A stretch of 64,000 bases of DNA, from the NCBI RefSeq assembly GCF_000009905.1, contig NC_006177.1:3420595-3484594 (forward strand), given 5' to 3'. A program made the translations under genes and the position numbers. This document shows, one piece after another, positions 56,743 to 64,000 of the stretch. The stretch's first letter is position 1. Each line of letters starts with the position of its first letter. The DNA is from Symbiobacterium thermophilum IAM 14863. GTDB lineage: Bacteria > Bacillota > Sulfobacillia > Symbiobacteriales > Symbiobacteriaceae. A model generated the notes under the pieces. That model worked only from the letters and a program-made list of their open reading frames with translations. It had not been told where the DNA came from and did not search any database.

Positions 56743-57387
56743 TCACGGTCTGGTCCCGGCCCCGCGAAACCGGCGGGGCAGCACCTCCTCCACCAGCCGC
56801 CGAATATCCTTCTGTACTTCTTCTACGCTCCTGGACGCATCGACCACCTTCACCCGCCGGGGCTCTGCCCGGGCCAGATCCAGGTAGCCCTCCCGGACCA
56901 GCTGGTGGTACTCCCGGGACTGGCGCTCGATCCGGTCGGCCTCCTCCCCGGTCCGCCTGGCCAGGGCCACCTCGGGGGCCAGGTCGAGCACGATGGTGCG
57001 ATGCGGGCGCAGGGCGCCAGTAGCCATCTCGTTGATCTGCGTCAGGAACTCCACGGGCAGCCCCCCGGCCACCCCCTGGTACACCAGGGACGAGTCGACA
57101 AAGCGGTCGCAGATGACCACCTTTCCCTCCTCCAGGGCCGGCCGGATCGTACGGCTCACGTGCTCGGCACGGGCCGCCGCGAACAGGAGGGCCTCCGTGA
57201 TCACCGACATCCCCCGGTTCGCCGGGTCGAGGAGGACCCTGCGGATCTGCTCCGCGATCGGGGTGCCGCCGGGCTCCCGGGTGAAGACGTACGGCACGCT
57301 CTGCTCGTCGAGGTACTGCAACAGGAGCCGGATCTGGGTCGACTTGCCGGAGCCGTCGACCCCCTCGAAGCTGATGAACACCGACAC
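56743..57387 (-). CDS. tmk: thymidylate kinase
   Basis: 214 residues. P-loop FEGVDGSGKSTQ, the DR(Y/F) block CDRFVDSSLVYQG and the lid region LARRTGEEADRIE. It phosphorylates dTMP to dTDP. Starts six bases after the decarboxylase stop. Confidence 0.97.
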   Translation of the reverse strand: MSVFISFEGVDGSGKSTQIRLLLQYLDEQSVPYVFTREPGGTPIAEQIRRVLLDPANRGMSVITEALLFAAARAEHVSRTIRPALEEGKVVICDRFVDSSLVYQGVAGGLPVEFLTQINEMATGALRPHRTIVLDLAPEVALARRTGEEADRIERQSREYHQLVREGYLDLARAEPRRVKVVDASRSVEEVQKDIRRLVEEVLPRRFRGAGTRP

Positions 57388-57393
57388 CGCGGT

Positions 57394-58803
57394 TCACTCC
57401 TCCACGACCTGGATGCTTCGCAGCGCGGGGTCTGCCGGGCCCTGAAGGTGCCAGCCGGCATCGGCGGCGCGCCGGAGGTAGTCCAGCACGTCAGCCGTCA
57501 GCCGCTCACCCGGGGCCACCACCGGAATGCCCGGCGGGTACGGGGCCACCAGCTCCGCCGCGATGCGCCCCCGGGCCTGGCGAAGCGGAACCGCCTTCTT
57601 ACGGGCTAAGTATGCCTCCCGCGGCGGCAGAACCACCTCGGGCCAGGGCGGCTCCGGCGGAAGGGCCGGGACATCCCCCTCGGAGGACAGCCGCTCCAGC
57701 CCCGCGACCAGGGCGTCGATCTGCTCCCGGGAGTCCCCGGGCGAGAGCACGGCGAGCACGTAGGTCAGCCCGGAGGCCTCGACGGCGACGCCGGCCTCCT
57801 CCCAGAGCCGCTCCGCCGCCCGGAAGCCCGAAATGGACCGTCCCCGCACGTCGATGAGCAGCTTGGTCGGGTCGTCGGTGGGGCGCACCCGGAGCCCGGG
57901 CAGGGCGTCGATGCGCCGTTTCGCCTCGTGGGCCAGCTCCAGGGCCCGCCCCCAGGCCTCCCGGCCCCCGAGGGCCAGCTCGCGCCGGGCCAGGTCCAGG
58001 GAAGCCATGAGCAGGTACGACGGGCTTGTGGACTGCACGAGCCGCAGCATCTCCTGCAGCCGTTCGGGGGCGATGCGGCTGCCGTGCCCCAGGTGGCACA
58101 GGGACGACTGGGTCAGGCTGCCCCCGGTCTTGTGCAGCGACTGCACGACGCCGTCCGCGCCCAGTTCCAGGGCCGAGGGCGGCAGCGCGGGGTGGAACGG
58201 GAAGTGGGCGCCGTGCGCCTCGTCCACCAGGGCCGGGACGGCCGCGCGGTGGATCAGGTCGATCGCGGCGGCCGTGTCTCCGGCGATGCCGTAATACGTG
58301 GGATGGACCAGCACCGCGGCCGCGGCGCCGGAAAGCGCCTCCTCCAGCGACGTGAGGACCGGGCCCGTGGCGATGCCCAGGTCCGGGTCGAAGGCCACCC
58401 TCACCCAGTGAGGACGGACCCCGGCCAGAATCAGGGCGCCCAGCACGGAGCGGTGCGCGTTGCGCGGCACCGCGATCGCCTCTCCCGGATGGCAGGCGGC
58501 GAGGATGAGGGCGTGCAGGCCGGCGGTGGTACCGCCCACCAGAAAATAACTCCGCCACGCGCCGAACGCCCGGGCCGCCAGCTCCTGGGCCTCGGCGATG
58601 ACCCCCTCCGGCGCGTGCAGGTCGTCCAGCCCCGGCGCCTCCGTCAGGTCGATCGCCAGTGCATTCGGCCCCAGGAACTCCCGCCACGCCGAGGGCGCGG
58701 CGCGTCCCATCTTGTGCCCGGGCACGTGCAGCGGCGCCCGGACCCGCGCAACGTACTCCCTCAGCGCCGAAAACAGCGGCGTCCGGGCCTGCTCCTCCGC
58801 CAT
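57394..58803 (-). CDS. Orn/Lys/Arg decarboxylase family PLP enzyme (YaaO/SpeA-like)
   Basis: 469 residues from ATG 58803 with GAGGAGGG upstream. PLP-binding lysine in QSLHKTGGSLTQSS, substrate-side DEAHGAHF and HVPGHKMG at the N-terminus. The C-terminal domain ends with AELVAPYPPGIPVVAPGE. The family includes arginine, lysine and ornithine decarboxylases; the position upstream of tmk matches B. subtilis yaaO. The substrate is not predictable. Confidence 0.92.
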   Translation of the reverse strand: MAEEQARTPLFSALREYVARVRAPLHVPGHKMGRAAPSAWREFLGPNALAIDLTEAPGLDDLHAPEGVIAEAQELAARAFGAWRSYFLVGGTTAGLHALILAACHPGEAIAVPRNAHRSVLGALILAGVRPHWVRVAFDPDLGIATGPVLTSLEEALSGAAAAVLVHPTYYGIAGDTAAAIDLIHRAAVPALVDEAHGAHFPFHPALPPSALELGADGVVQSLHKTGGSLTQSSLCHLGHGSRIAPERLQEMLRLVQSTSPSYLLMASLDLARRELALGGREAWGRALELAHEAKRRIDALPGLRVRPTDDPTKLLIDVRGRSISGFRAAERLWEEAGVAVEASGLTYVLAVLSPGDSREQIDALVAGLERLSSEGDVPALPPEPPWPEVVLPPREAYLARKKAVPLRQARGRIAAELVAPYPPGIPVVAPGERLTADVLDYLRRAADAGWHLQGPADPALRSIQVVEE

Positions 58804-58856
58804 CGGGCCACCCTCCTCACGGCTGTATTCGACGGTGCGCCGCAGTACACCTCCGT

Positions 58857-59870
58857 TCACCGTTCCCCCGCCCGCAGGCGCAGCACCCGCCGCACGTCCT
58901 CTCCCTCCAGCGTGAGCGCCTCAAACCCGTAGAGCAGCCGCGAGGCGATACGCTCCCCGTAGGTGTCGAACAGCTCGCTGGCGCGCAGGTTGGTCGAAAC
59001 CACCATGGGCATCTGCCGGTTCAGCCGCAGGTTGATGAGGTTGAACAGCTCCTGGGCCACGAACTCCGTCACCTTCTCGGCGCCCAGGTCGTCCAGGATG
59101 ACCAGGTCGGCCTCCAGCAGCCACTGGGCGGAGGCCCTGGCGTCCTCCCCGTCTTCAAACTTCTCCGCGCGAATGAGGTCGACGAACTCCGCCAGCGTGA
59201 AGTAGAGCACGCTGCGGCGGGCGGCGATGACGTAGTTGCCGATGGCCGAGGCCAGGAAGGTCTTCCCCAGCCCCACGGCCCCCTGCAGGAGCAGAGAGGT
59301 CCGGCACCGCCCCTCGGCCACCGCCTCGGCGAAGCGGCGGCAGTAGTCGCGCACCCCCGCCATGTGTTTGCGGCACTCCGCAGGGTACACCGTGAGGTCA
59401 AACCGGTCGAAGGTATGCTCCCGGAGCGGACCCGTCAGCCCCGCCACCCGGTAGAGGTCCTCGATCTCCTCCTGGATGAGGCAGCTGCACTTGCGGGGGG
59501 GCGCGACCGTCTCGCCGGCCTCGGTGTCCCGGATCCAGCCGGTGTTCTGGCACTTGGGGCAGTCCCAGTGCACCTCCAGCTCCCGGGGATCGATGCCGTG
59601 CTGCCGGAGCAGCTCCTCCCGTTCCCGGGACAGCCGGAGCGACCAGTCCCGGAGCTCCTCAAAGGTCATCTTGAAGCGGGTCGGCCGCTTCAGGTAGAGC
59701 CGGGCCAGGTCCAGGCCGATCTCCGCCTGCAGCGCCTTGATCTCCGCCAGCCGGGGGATGCGCGCGAAGATGGCCGCCTCCCGCTCGTCCCGCTCCTGCA
59801 CCAGCTGCCGGATGCGGGCCTCCCGGCGCTTGGCCCGCTCAATCGTCAAATCGCTTAAAGACGACCTCAT
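58857..59870 (-). CDS. dnaI: DnaI/DnaC-like helicase loader ATPase
   Basis: 337 residues from ATG 59870; ATG 59882 is an alternative start. The N-terminal part holds a zinc knuckle (CPKCQNTGW then KCSC), a DnaI feature. The AAA+ domain has Walker A GAVGLGKTFLAS and Walker B LVILDDLGAEK. It loads the replicative helicase at origins or restart sites. It overlaps the primosome gene upstream by 32 bases, matching the dnaB-dnaI pair of B. subtilis. Confidence 0.9.
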   Translation of the reverse strand: MRSSLSDLTIERAKRREARIRQLVQERDEREAAIFARIPRLAEIKALQAEIGLDLARLYLKRPTRFKMTFEELRDWSLRLSREREELLRQHGIDPRELEVHWDCPKCQNTGWIRDTEAGETVAPPRKCSCLIQEEIEDLYRVAGLTGPLREHTFDRFDLTVYPAECRKHMAGVRDYCRRFAEAVAEGRCRTSLLLQGAVGLGKTFLASAIGNYVIAARRSVLYFTLAEFVDLIRAEKFEDGEDARASAQWLLEADLVILDDLGAEKVTEFVAQELFNLINLRLNRQMPMVVSTNLRASELFDTYGERIASRLLYGFEALTLEGEDVRRVLRLRAGER

Positions 59871-60870
59871 AGTAGCTATCATCCTTCTTCTCGCGCTTCA
59901 AGATCACATTGGACTGCCCGGACCCCCTGCGGCCGGAGCGGGGGGAACGGCCGGAATCCAACCCGGCGGCCGCGGCCTTCCGCTTCTGCTCCACCATGCG
60001 GTCCAGATCCGCGCGCGTGCGGATGCCTTCCTGCAGCCAGCGCTCCAGCACCTTGTTGGTGTACTGGAGCGGGTTCTTCGCGCCGGCCGCCTGCTCGCAG
60101 GCCTGGAGGATGACCTCGTCGTCGAACCCCCACTCCTCGTACCAGCGCTCGATCATCGCCTGCTCCGCGGCGGTCAGCGACCGCTTGATGCCCAGGGCCT
60201 GCGTCGCCCTCCTGTAGCGGGCGGCGGTCTTCTCATGCTCCTTGATGTACGCCTCTGCCTGCTCGGGGGTCTCGAGCCCGGCCTCGGCCCACTCGCGCGC
60301 GATCGAGTTCAGGTAACTCATGCGGGTGACGCCCTGCCGGAACCCTTCCTTAATGACGGCCTCCACCATCTCCACGGTGAACCCGTACTCATCGACCCAT
60401 TCCAGGATGGACCCCACGTCGCGGGTGGACAGTGACCGGCCCAGCATCCGCTCCGCCAGCGCCACCGCCGGGTGGGGCCCCTTGCGGGCCGTCTCCTTCT
60501 GATGTTCGTGCCAGTACTCCTCCCACACGGCGAACAGCCGGGCGAAGAGCGGGCCGAACGAGAAGGTGATCTCGTTCTCCGTCACGTGGTCGCAGCGGGT
60601 GATCATGTCCTCTTCCATCTGCAGGACCAGCGTGCGGACCTGATCGAAGTCCCGGGGCGTGTTCCGCCGGGTCACCGTGTAGGCGGTGTAGGGGCTTTCT
60701 CCCGGCCCCCCCACGCAGGCCAGCACGGTGAAGATCTTGCCGATCCGGTCGTAGTCCAGACCGAGATCCAGGGTGTAGTCGAAGAGCATCCGGGGGATGC
60801 TGACGAAGCCCCGCTTCATCATCGCCTCCAAAAAGCCGAACTCACCCGGCCCGTCCGGTCCGAGCGCCAT
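59839..60870 (-). CDS. DnaB/DnaD-like primosome protein
   Basis: 343 residues. The N-terminal winged-helix DDBH1-like domain starts GFVSIPRMLFDYTLDLGL. Two DDBH2 modules follow, each with the Y-x3-I/V-x3-W signature: YLNSIAREW and YTNKVLERW. Two DDBH2 copies are the architecture of B. subtilis DnaB rather than DnaD. The C-terminus is basic. It probably recruits the helicase loader encoded next. Confidence 0.87.
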   Translation of the reverse strand: MALGPDGPGEFGFLEAMMKRGFVSIPRMLFDYTLDLGLDYDRIGKIFTVLACVGGPGESPYTAYTVTRRNTPRDFDQVRTLVLQMEEDMITRCDHVTENEITFSFGPLFARLFAVWEEYWHEHQKETARKGPHPAVALAERMLGRSLSTRDVGSILEWVDEYGFTVEMVEAVIKEGFRQGVTRMSYLNSIAREWAEAGLETPEQAEAYIKEHEKTAARYRRATQALGIKRSLTAAEQAMIERWYEEWGFDDEVILQACEQAAGAKNPLQYTNKVLERWLQEGIRTRADLDRMVEQKRKAAAAGLDSGRSPRSGRRGSGQSNVILKREKKDDSYYEVVFKRFDD

Positions 60871-60996
60871 CCGGCATCCCCCCTTCCCCGAAATCGGCCC
60901 GGCCGCGCGCCCGAGCAGGGTGCGCGGTCCTCCGGCCTCGCGAGTTTCTCCGTGGCCCGCGCAAACTCCTGCCCTGTGGGCGCGGCGCCGGGCGTG

Positions 60997-61030
60997 CGAA
61001 AGGCCGCCGGATGCAGCCGGCGGCCTTTCG
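60997..61030 (-). terminator. terminator of the oxidoreductase operon
   Basis: Perfect 14-bp stem (60997-61010 with 61017-61030), six-base loop, ten bases after the alpha-beta subunit stop on the minus strand. Confidence 0.75.
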
Positions 61031-61039
61031 CTGATTGGC

Positions 61040-63307
61040 TTACAGGTCGGGATGTTCGCTCATCGCCTTGATCCGGCGGAAGCGGCGGTCGACCTCCTGC
61101 TTGAACTCCTCCAGCACCTCGGCGAACTCGGGCTTCAGCAGATGGCGGGTCTTGCCCATCATCTTCAGCCACTCTTCCACGGGGATCTTCTTGCCCTTGG
61201 CCTCGGGATCGTACGTGAGCCGGGTCTTGCCCCGCTCCACCTCGTAGAGCGGGAAGAAGTTGCAGTCCACCGCGGCCTGCACGATCTTGCTGCCCATCCG
61301 GTCCTCCGAGAGCCAGTTGAGCGGGCAGGCGATCAGCAGCTTGCCATACGCCAGGCCGACGTTCTTGGCGTACCACTGCGCCTTGGCGGCCTTCTTCCAC
61401 AGATCCTGCGGCTGCGACTCCACGGCCGTGAAGACGTACGGGATGTGGCAGGCGGCCATGATCTGCGGCGTGTCCTTGTGGTGGAAGGTCTTGCCGCCGC
61501 CCAGGCGGCCGACGTTGGACGTCGCGGTCTTGTGGCCGATGGGGGTGGAGTACGACAGCTGCGAGCCGGTGTTCATATAGCCCTCGTTGTCGTACTCCAG
61601 GATGATCATCCGGTGGTTGCGCAGCGCGGCGCCGATCGCCGGGCCCATGCCGATGTCCATGCCGCCGTCGCCGGTGACCATCACGAAGGTGATGTCCTCG
61701 CCGGCGTCGATCTCGCCCCGGCGCTTCTTCTCGTAGAACATCTCCACGACACCCGAGAGGGTGGCGGCGCCGTTCTGGAACAGGTTGTGGATATAGGTGA
61801 CCCGGTGGGCCGAGTAGGGGTAGCCCGTGGTGACCACCATCGCGCACCCGGTCTGGAAGAGCACCACCACGTCACCGGAGAGCGCCCGGAAGAAGTTGTC
61901 GAGGGCCGGGAAGATGCCGCAGCCCGGGCAGGCGCCGTGGCCCGGCGTGATGCGCTTGGGCATCCCCATCATCTGGCGGGGAGGCGGCACGGTGACCTTC
62001 AGCTCGTCACCCACGACCTCGACCTTCACCGGCGACTGCTGCTCCTCGCGGGTCAGCGGCCGCACCACCTCCAGCGGCTGCGTCTCGGTGGCCGCGGTGG
62101 TGCCGTGGTAGTCGAAGGGCACTTCCACCCGGCCGGTGCGGGCCATCTCCAGGGCCAGCTCGTAGAACGCCTCGGCGTCCGCCGGGTAGAAGTCCTTGCC
62201 GCCCAGGCCGTAGATGCGGGTGGCCACGAGGGTGCGGTTGTCCGGGTCGTCCTTCAGCGCGGACTTGATCTCGTGGGAGAGGTTGCCGCCGCCCGAGCCG
62301 TAGGAGTCGGCCCGCTCCCCGATGACCACCGCGGACACGCCACGCAGGACCTGCCGGATCTCCGCCGCCGGGAAGGGCCGCAGCACGTGCAGGGTCACCA
62401 CGCCGGCGCGCACGCCCTGCTCCCGCAGCTTGTCGGCCACCTGCTTGCCGGTGTCCGCCGCGGAGCCCAGGAGCACCAGCGCGACGTCGGCGTCCTCCAT
62501 GCGGTACGCCTCGACCATCTCCAGCCGGCGCCCGGAGATCCGCTCCCACTCGGCGAAGATCTCGGGGATCACCCGGCGGGCGGCCTCCATGGCCAGGTGC
62601 AGCTGGTACTTGTTGTTGATCAGGTCAGGATCGTTCATATACGGGCCGAAGGTCTGCGGGTTGCGGGGATCCAGGGCGTGGGGGAAGCCCTCGGGCTGCG
62701 GCCCCACGAACTCCTGCAGCACCTTCGGATCCTCGAAATAGGAGACCCGCCGCTTCTGGTGGCTGGTGAAGAAGCCGTCGAAGCCGACGATCACGGGCAG
62801 CCGCACGTCGGGGTGCTCGCCGACCCGGACCGCAATGGGATGCAGGTCGTAGACCTCCTGCGGGTTGTTCGCGTACAGGATGATCCAGCCCGTGTTCAGG
62901 GCAAAGTAGAGATCGGAGTGGTCGCCGCGGATGTCCAGCGGCCCGGAGACCGACCGGGTGACCAGATCCATCACCATGGGCATGCGGGTGCCCGACTGTA
63001 CCGGCATCTGCTCCAGGGCGTACAGGTAGCCGTTGGCCGAGGTGGCGTTGAACACCCGGCCGCCGGCCACGGCCGCGCCGTAGCAGATGCCCGCCGCGCC
63101 GTGCTCGCCGTCGCCGGCGATCATCACGATGTTGTTCTCGCCCTCCACCCGCATCTCGTCGATGAACTCGGCGATCTCGGTGGACGGCGTGATGGGATAG
63201 TAGCCCATCAGGTGGAAGTTGATCTGGCTTGCGGCCAGCGCGGCCATCTCATTGCCCGACTTGAACGTGGTCTTCTGAACCCTCAGGTGCTCCTCTTTCA
63301 GTGCCAT
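61040..63307 (-). CDS. pyruvate:ferredoxin oxidoreductase, fused alpha-beta subunit
   Basis: 755 residues from ATG 63307 with GGGGAGG upstream. The alpha part (about 1-390) has GYYPITPSTEIAEF and the transketolase C-terminal domain. The beta part (about 435-755) has the cluster ligand GHGACPGCGIFPAL and the thiamine-diphosphate motif GDGGMDIGMGPAIG with EYDNEGYMNTG. Oxidises a 2-oxoacid, probably pyruvate, to acyl-CoA with reduction of ferredoxin. Separate alpha and beta chains or a full NifJ fusion are commoner; this partial fusion pairs with a gamma-delta fusion gene eight bases upstream. Confidence 0.9.
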   Translation of the reverse strand: MALKEEHLRVQKTTFKSGNEMAALAASQINFHLMGYYPITPSTEIAEFIDEMRVEGENNIVMIAGDGEHGAAGICYGAAVAGGRVFNATSANGYLYALEQMPVQSGTRMPMVMDLVTRSVSGPLDIRGDHSDLYFALNTGWIILYANNPQEVYDLHPIAVRVGEHPDVRLPVIVGFDGFFTSHQKRRVSYFEDPKVLQEFVGPQPEGFPHALDPRNPQTFGPYMNDPDLINNKYQLHLAMEAARRVIPEIFAEWERISGRRLEMVEAYRMEDADVALVLLGSAADTGKQVADKLREQGVRAGVVTLHVLRPFPAAEIRQVLRGVSAVVIGERADSYGSGGGNLSHEIKSALKDDPDNRTLVATRIYGLGGKDFYPADAEAFYELALEMARTGRVEVPFDYHGTTAATETQPLEVVRPLTREEQQSPVKVEVVGDELKVTVPPPRQMMGMPKRITPGHGACPGCGIFPALDNFFRALSGDVVVLFQTGCAMVVTTGYPYSAHRVTYIHNLFQNGAATLSGVVEMFYEKKRRGEIDAGEDITFVMVTGDGGMDIGMGPAIGAALRNHRMIILEYDNEGYMNTGSQLSYSTPIGHKTATSNVGRLGGGKTFHHKDTPQIMAACHIPYVFTAVESQPQDLWKKAAKAQWYAKNVGLAYGKLLIACPLNWLSEDRMGSKIVQAAVDCNFFPLYEVERGKTRLTYDPEAKGKKIPVEEWLKMMGKTRHLLKPEFAEVLEEFKQEVDRRFRRIKAMSEHPDL

Positions 63308-63314
63308 CGGCCGC

Positions 63315-64000
63315 TCACCTCCCCACAACCAGCAGATGGTCGTGCCGCACCGTGTGCGCGTCGGCGTACCCGTCCTGCTCCCGCATCTCCCGCAGGGCGT
63401 CCACCGGGCAGGCCTCCACGCACTTCAGGCAGCCCTTGCAGTACTGGTAGTTGATGCCCTTCAGCACCATGGCCGGCCGGCCCCGCTTGTCGACCCCCTG
63501 CTCCCACACGAAGCAGTAGTCGGGGCAGACCATGTCACACTGGGCGCAGTCAATGCACTTCTCCCGGTCGAACTCCGGCAGGAAGCCCTGGCGCGAGGCG
63601 CTCAGGTCCTTCACCGCCATGTTGCCCGGGTTGGGGATGACGCCGCCGATGGGCATGTTCAGATAGCCGTAGGCGGCCGCCGAGCGCCGCGTGCGGGCGC
63701 TCCCCTCCTCGGCCGACGGGCCGAAGGACTGGAACTCGATCTCCGCGTAGCCGCGGTCGAAGCAGCGCAGGTTCCCCGGGACGGTGTGCGGGTACTTCTT
63801 GGAGAACGTGTCGGTGATCAGCGCCTTGATCGCCTCGGGGTCGAGGAACTCCGCCGCGCGGGCGATGGCCCCGAGCACGGCCATGTTGACCCGGGAACCG
63901 GTCTCCACGGCGATGGTCGTGGCGTCGAAGGTGCCGATGGTGACGTCGTCCACGCCCAGCATCTGCCGGATTTCCTCCGGCCGCTTCCGGGTGTTGACGA
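63315..64000 (-). CDS. pyruvate:ferredoxin oxidoreductase, fused gamma-delta subunit (partial)
   Basis: The frame is open to the window end, so the N-terminus is missing. The visible part is the end of a gamma domain (IGTFDATTIA, GSRVNMAVLGAIARA) followed by a delta ferredoxin domain with CIDCAQCDMVCPDYC and CKGCLKCVEACP, two 4Fe-4S clusters. It passes electrons from the alpha-beta catalytic chain to ferredoxin. First in the operon as seen. Confidence 0.9.
   Translation of the reverse strand, partial: VNTRKRPEEIRQMLGVDDVTIGTFDATTIAVETGSRVNMAVLGAIARAAEFLDPEAIKALITDTFSKKYPHTVPGNLRCFDRGYAEIEFQSFGPSAEEGSARTRRSAAAYGYLNMPIGGVIPNPGNMAVKDLSASRQGFLPEFDREKCIDCAQCDMVCPDYCFVWEQGVDKRGRPAMVLKGINYQYCKGCLKCVEACPVDALREMREQDGYADAHTVRHDHLLVVGR

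Overview
The window looks like the chromosome of a GC-rich, spore-forming, anaerobic Firmicute, most like Symbiobacterium. The evidence is Firmicute gene content and gene order (spoVT, spoVG, yabP/yabQ, spoVB-type flippases, abrB, veg, purR, ricT, darA), strongly GC-biased third codon positions, frequent GTG and TTG starts with strong GGAGG sites, a T-box before metG, and a bifurcating-type [FeFe] hydrogenase plus pyruvate:ferredoxin oxidoreductase. The species is an inference from these features, not a database match.

Region 1 (1-20000) is accessory. It holds the end of a NuoF-like/[FeFe] hydrogenase operon on the plus strand. A minus-strand operon follows: a D-2-hydroxyacid dehydrogenase, a Bce-type response regulator, sensor kinase, ABC ATPase and permease, and a CPBP membrane protease. 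Next come a lone histidine phosphatase, an Fbp-like iron/phosphonate-type ABC importer, and a PhnD-like binding protein with a kinase and a LuxR-type regulator that probably control the importer. The region ends with a divergent pair: a membrane-anchored Mrr-fold protein and an Eco57I/TaqI-type DNA methyltransferase.

Region 2 (20200-43700) is, in minus orientation, almost the Bacillus subtilis yabE-to-divIC block near the origin. Reading against the coordinates, the order is yabE, rsmA, ykuK-like, veg, ispE, a nucleotidyltransferase, purR, a threonine dehydratase, a small membrane protein, spoVG, glmU, prs, pth, two Gate-domain (SpmA/SpmB-like) proteins, mfd, spoVT, two flippases, yabN/mazG, hup, rqcP, yabP, yabQ, a frameshifted HTH gene and divIC, then tRNA-Leu.

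Region 3 (43800-49400) is one rRNA operon on the minus strand: three tandem sigma-A promoters, 16S, 23S, 5S, then tRNA-Val, tRNA-Glu and tRNA-Arg. It lies between tatD and yabE.

Region 4 (49400-60900) continues the conserved order: tatD, metG with a T-box leader, abrB on the opposite strand (as in B. subtilis), rsmI (broken by an in-frame amber codon), ricT, holB, darA, tmk and a speA/yaaO-type decarboxylase, followed by dnaI- and dnaB-like primosome genes. Region 5 (61000-64000) encodes a pyruvate:ferredoxin oxidoreductase split into an alpha-beta fusion and a gamma-delta fusion, the latter cut by the window end.

The most unusual items are the amber codon in rsmI, the frameshifted HTH gene coupled to divIC, the shortened YabN, the dehydrogenase coupled to a Bce module, the binding-protein/two-component/importer cluster with its 24-bp palindrome, and the Mrr-fold/methyltransferase pair. 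I saw no CRISPR array, transposon or prophage.
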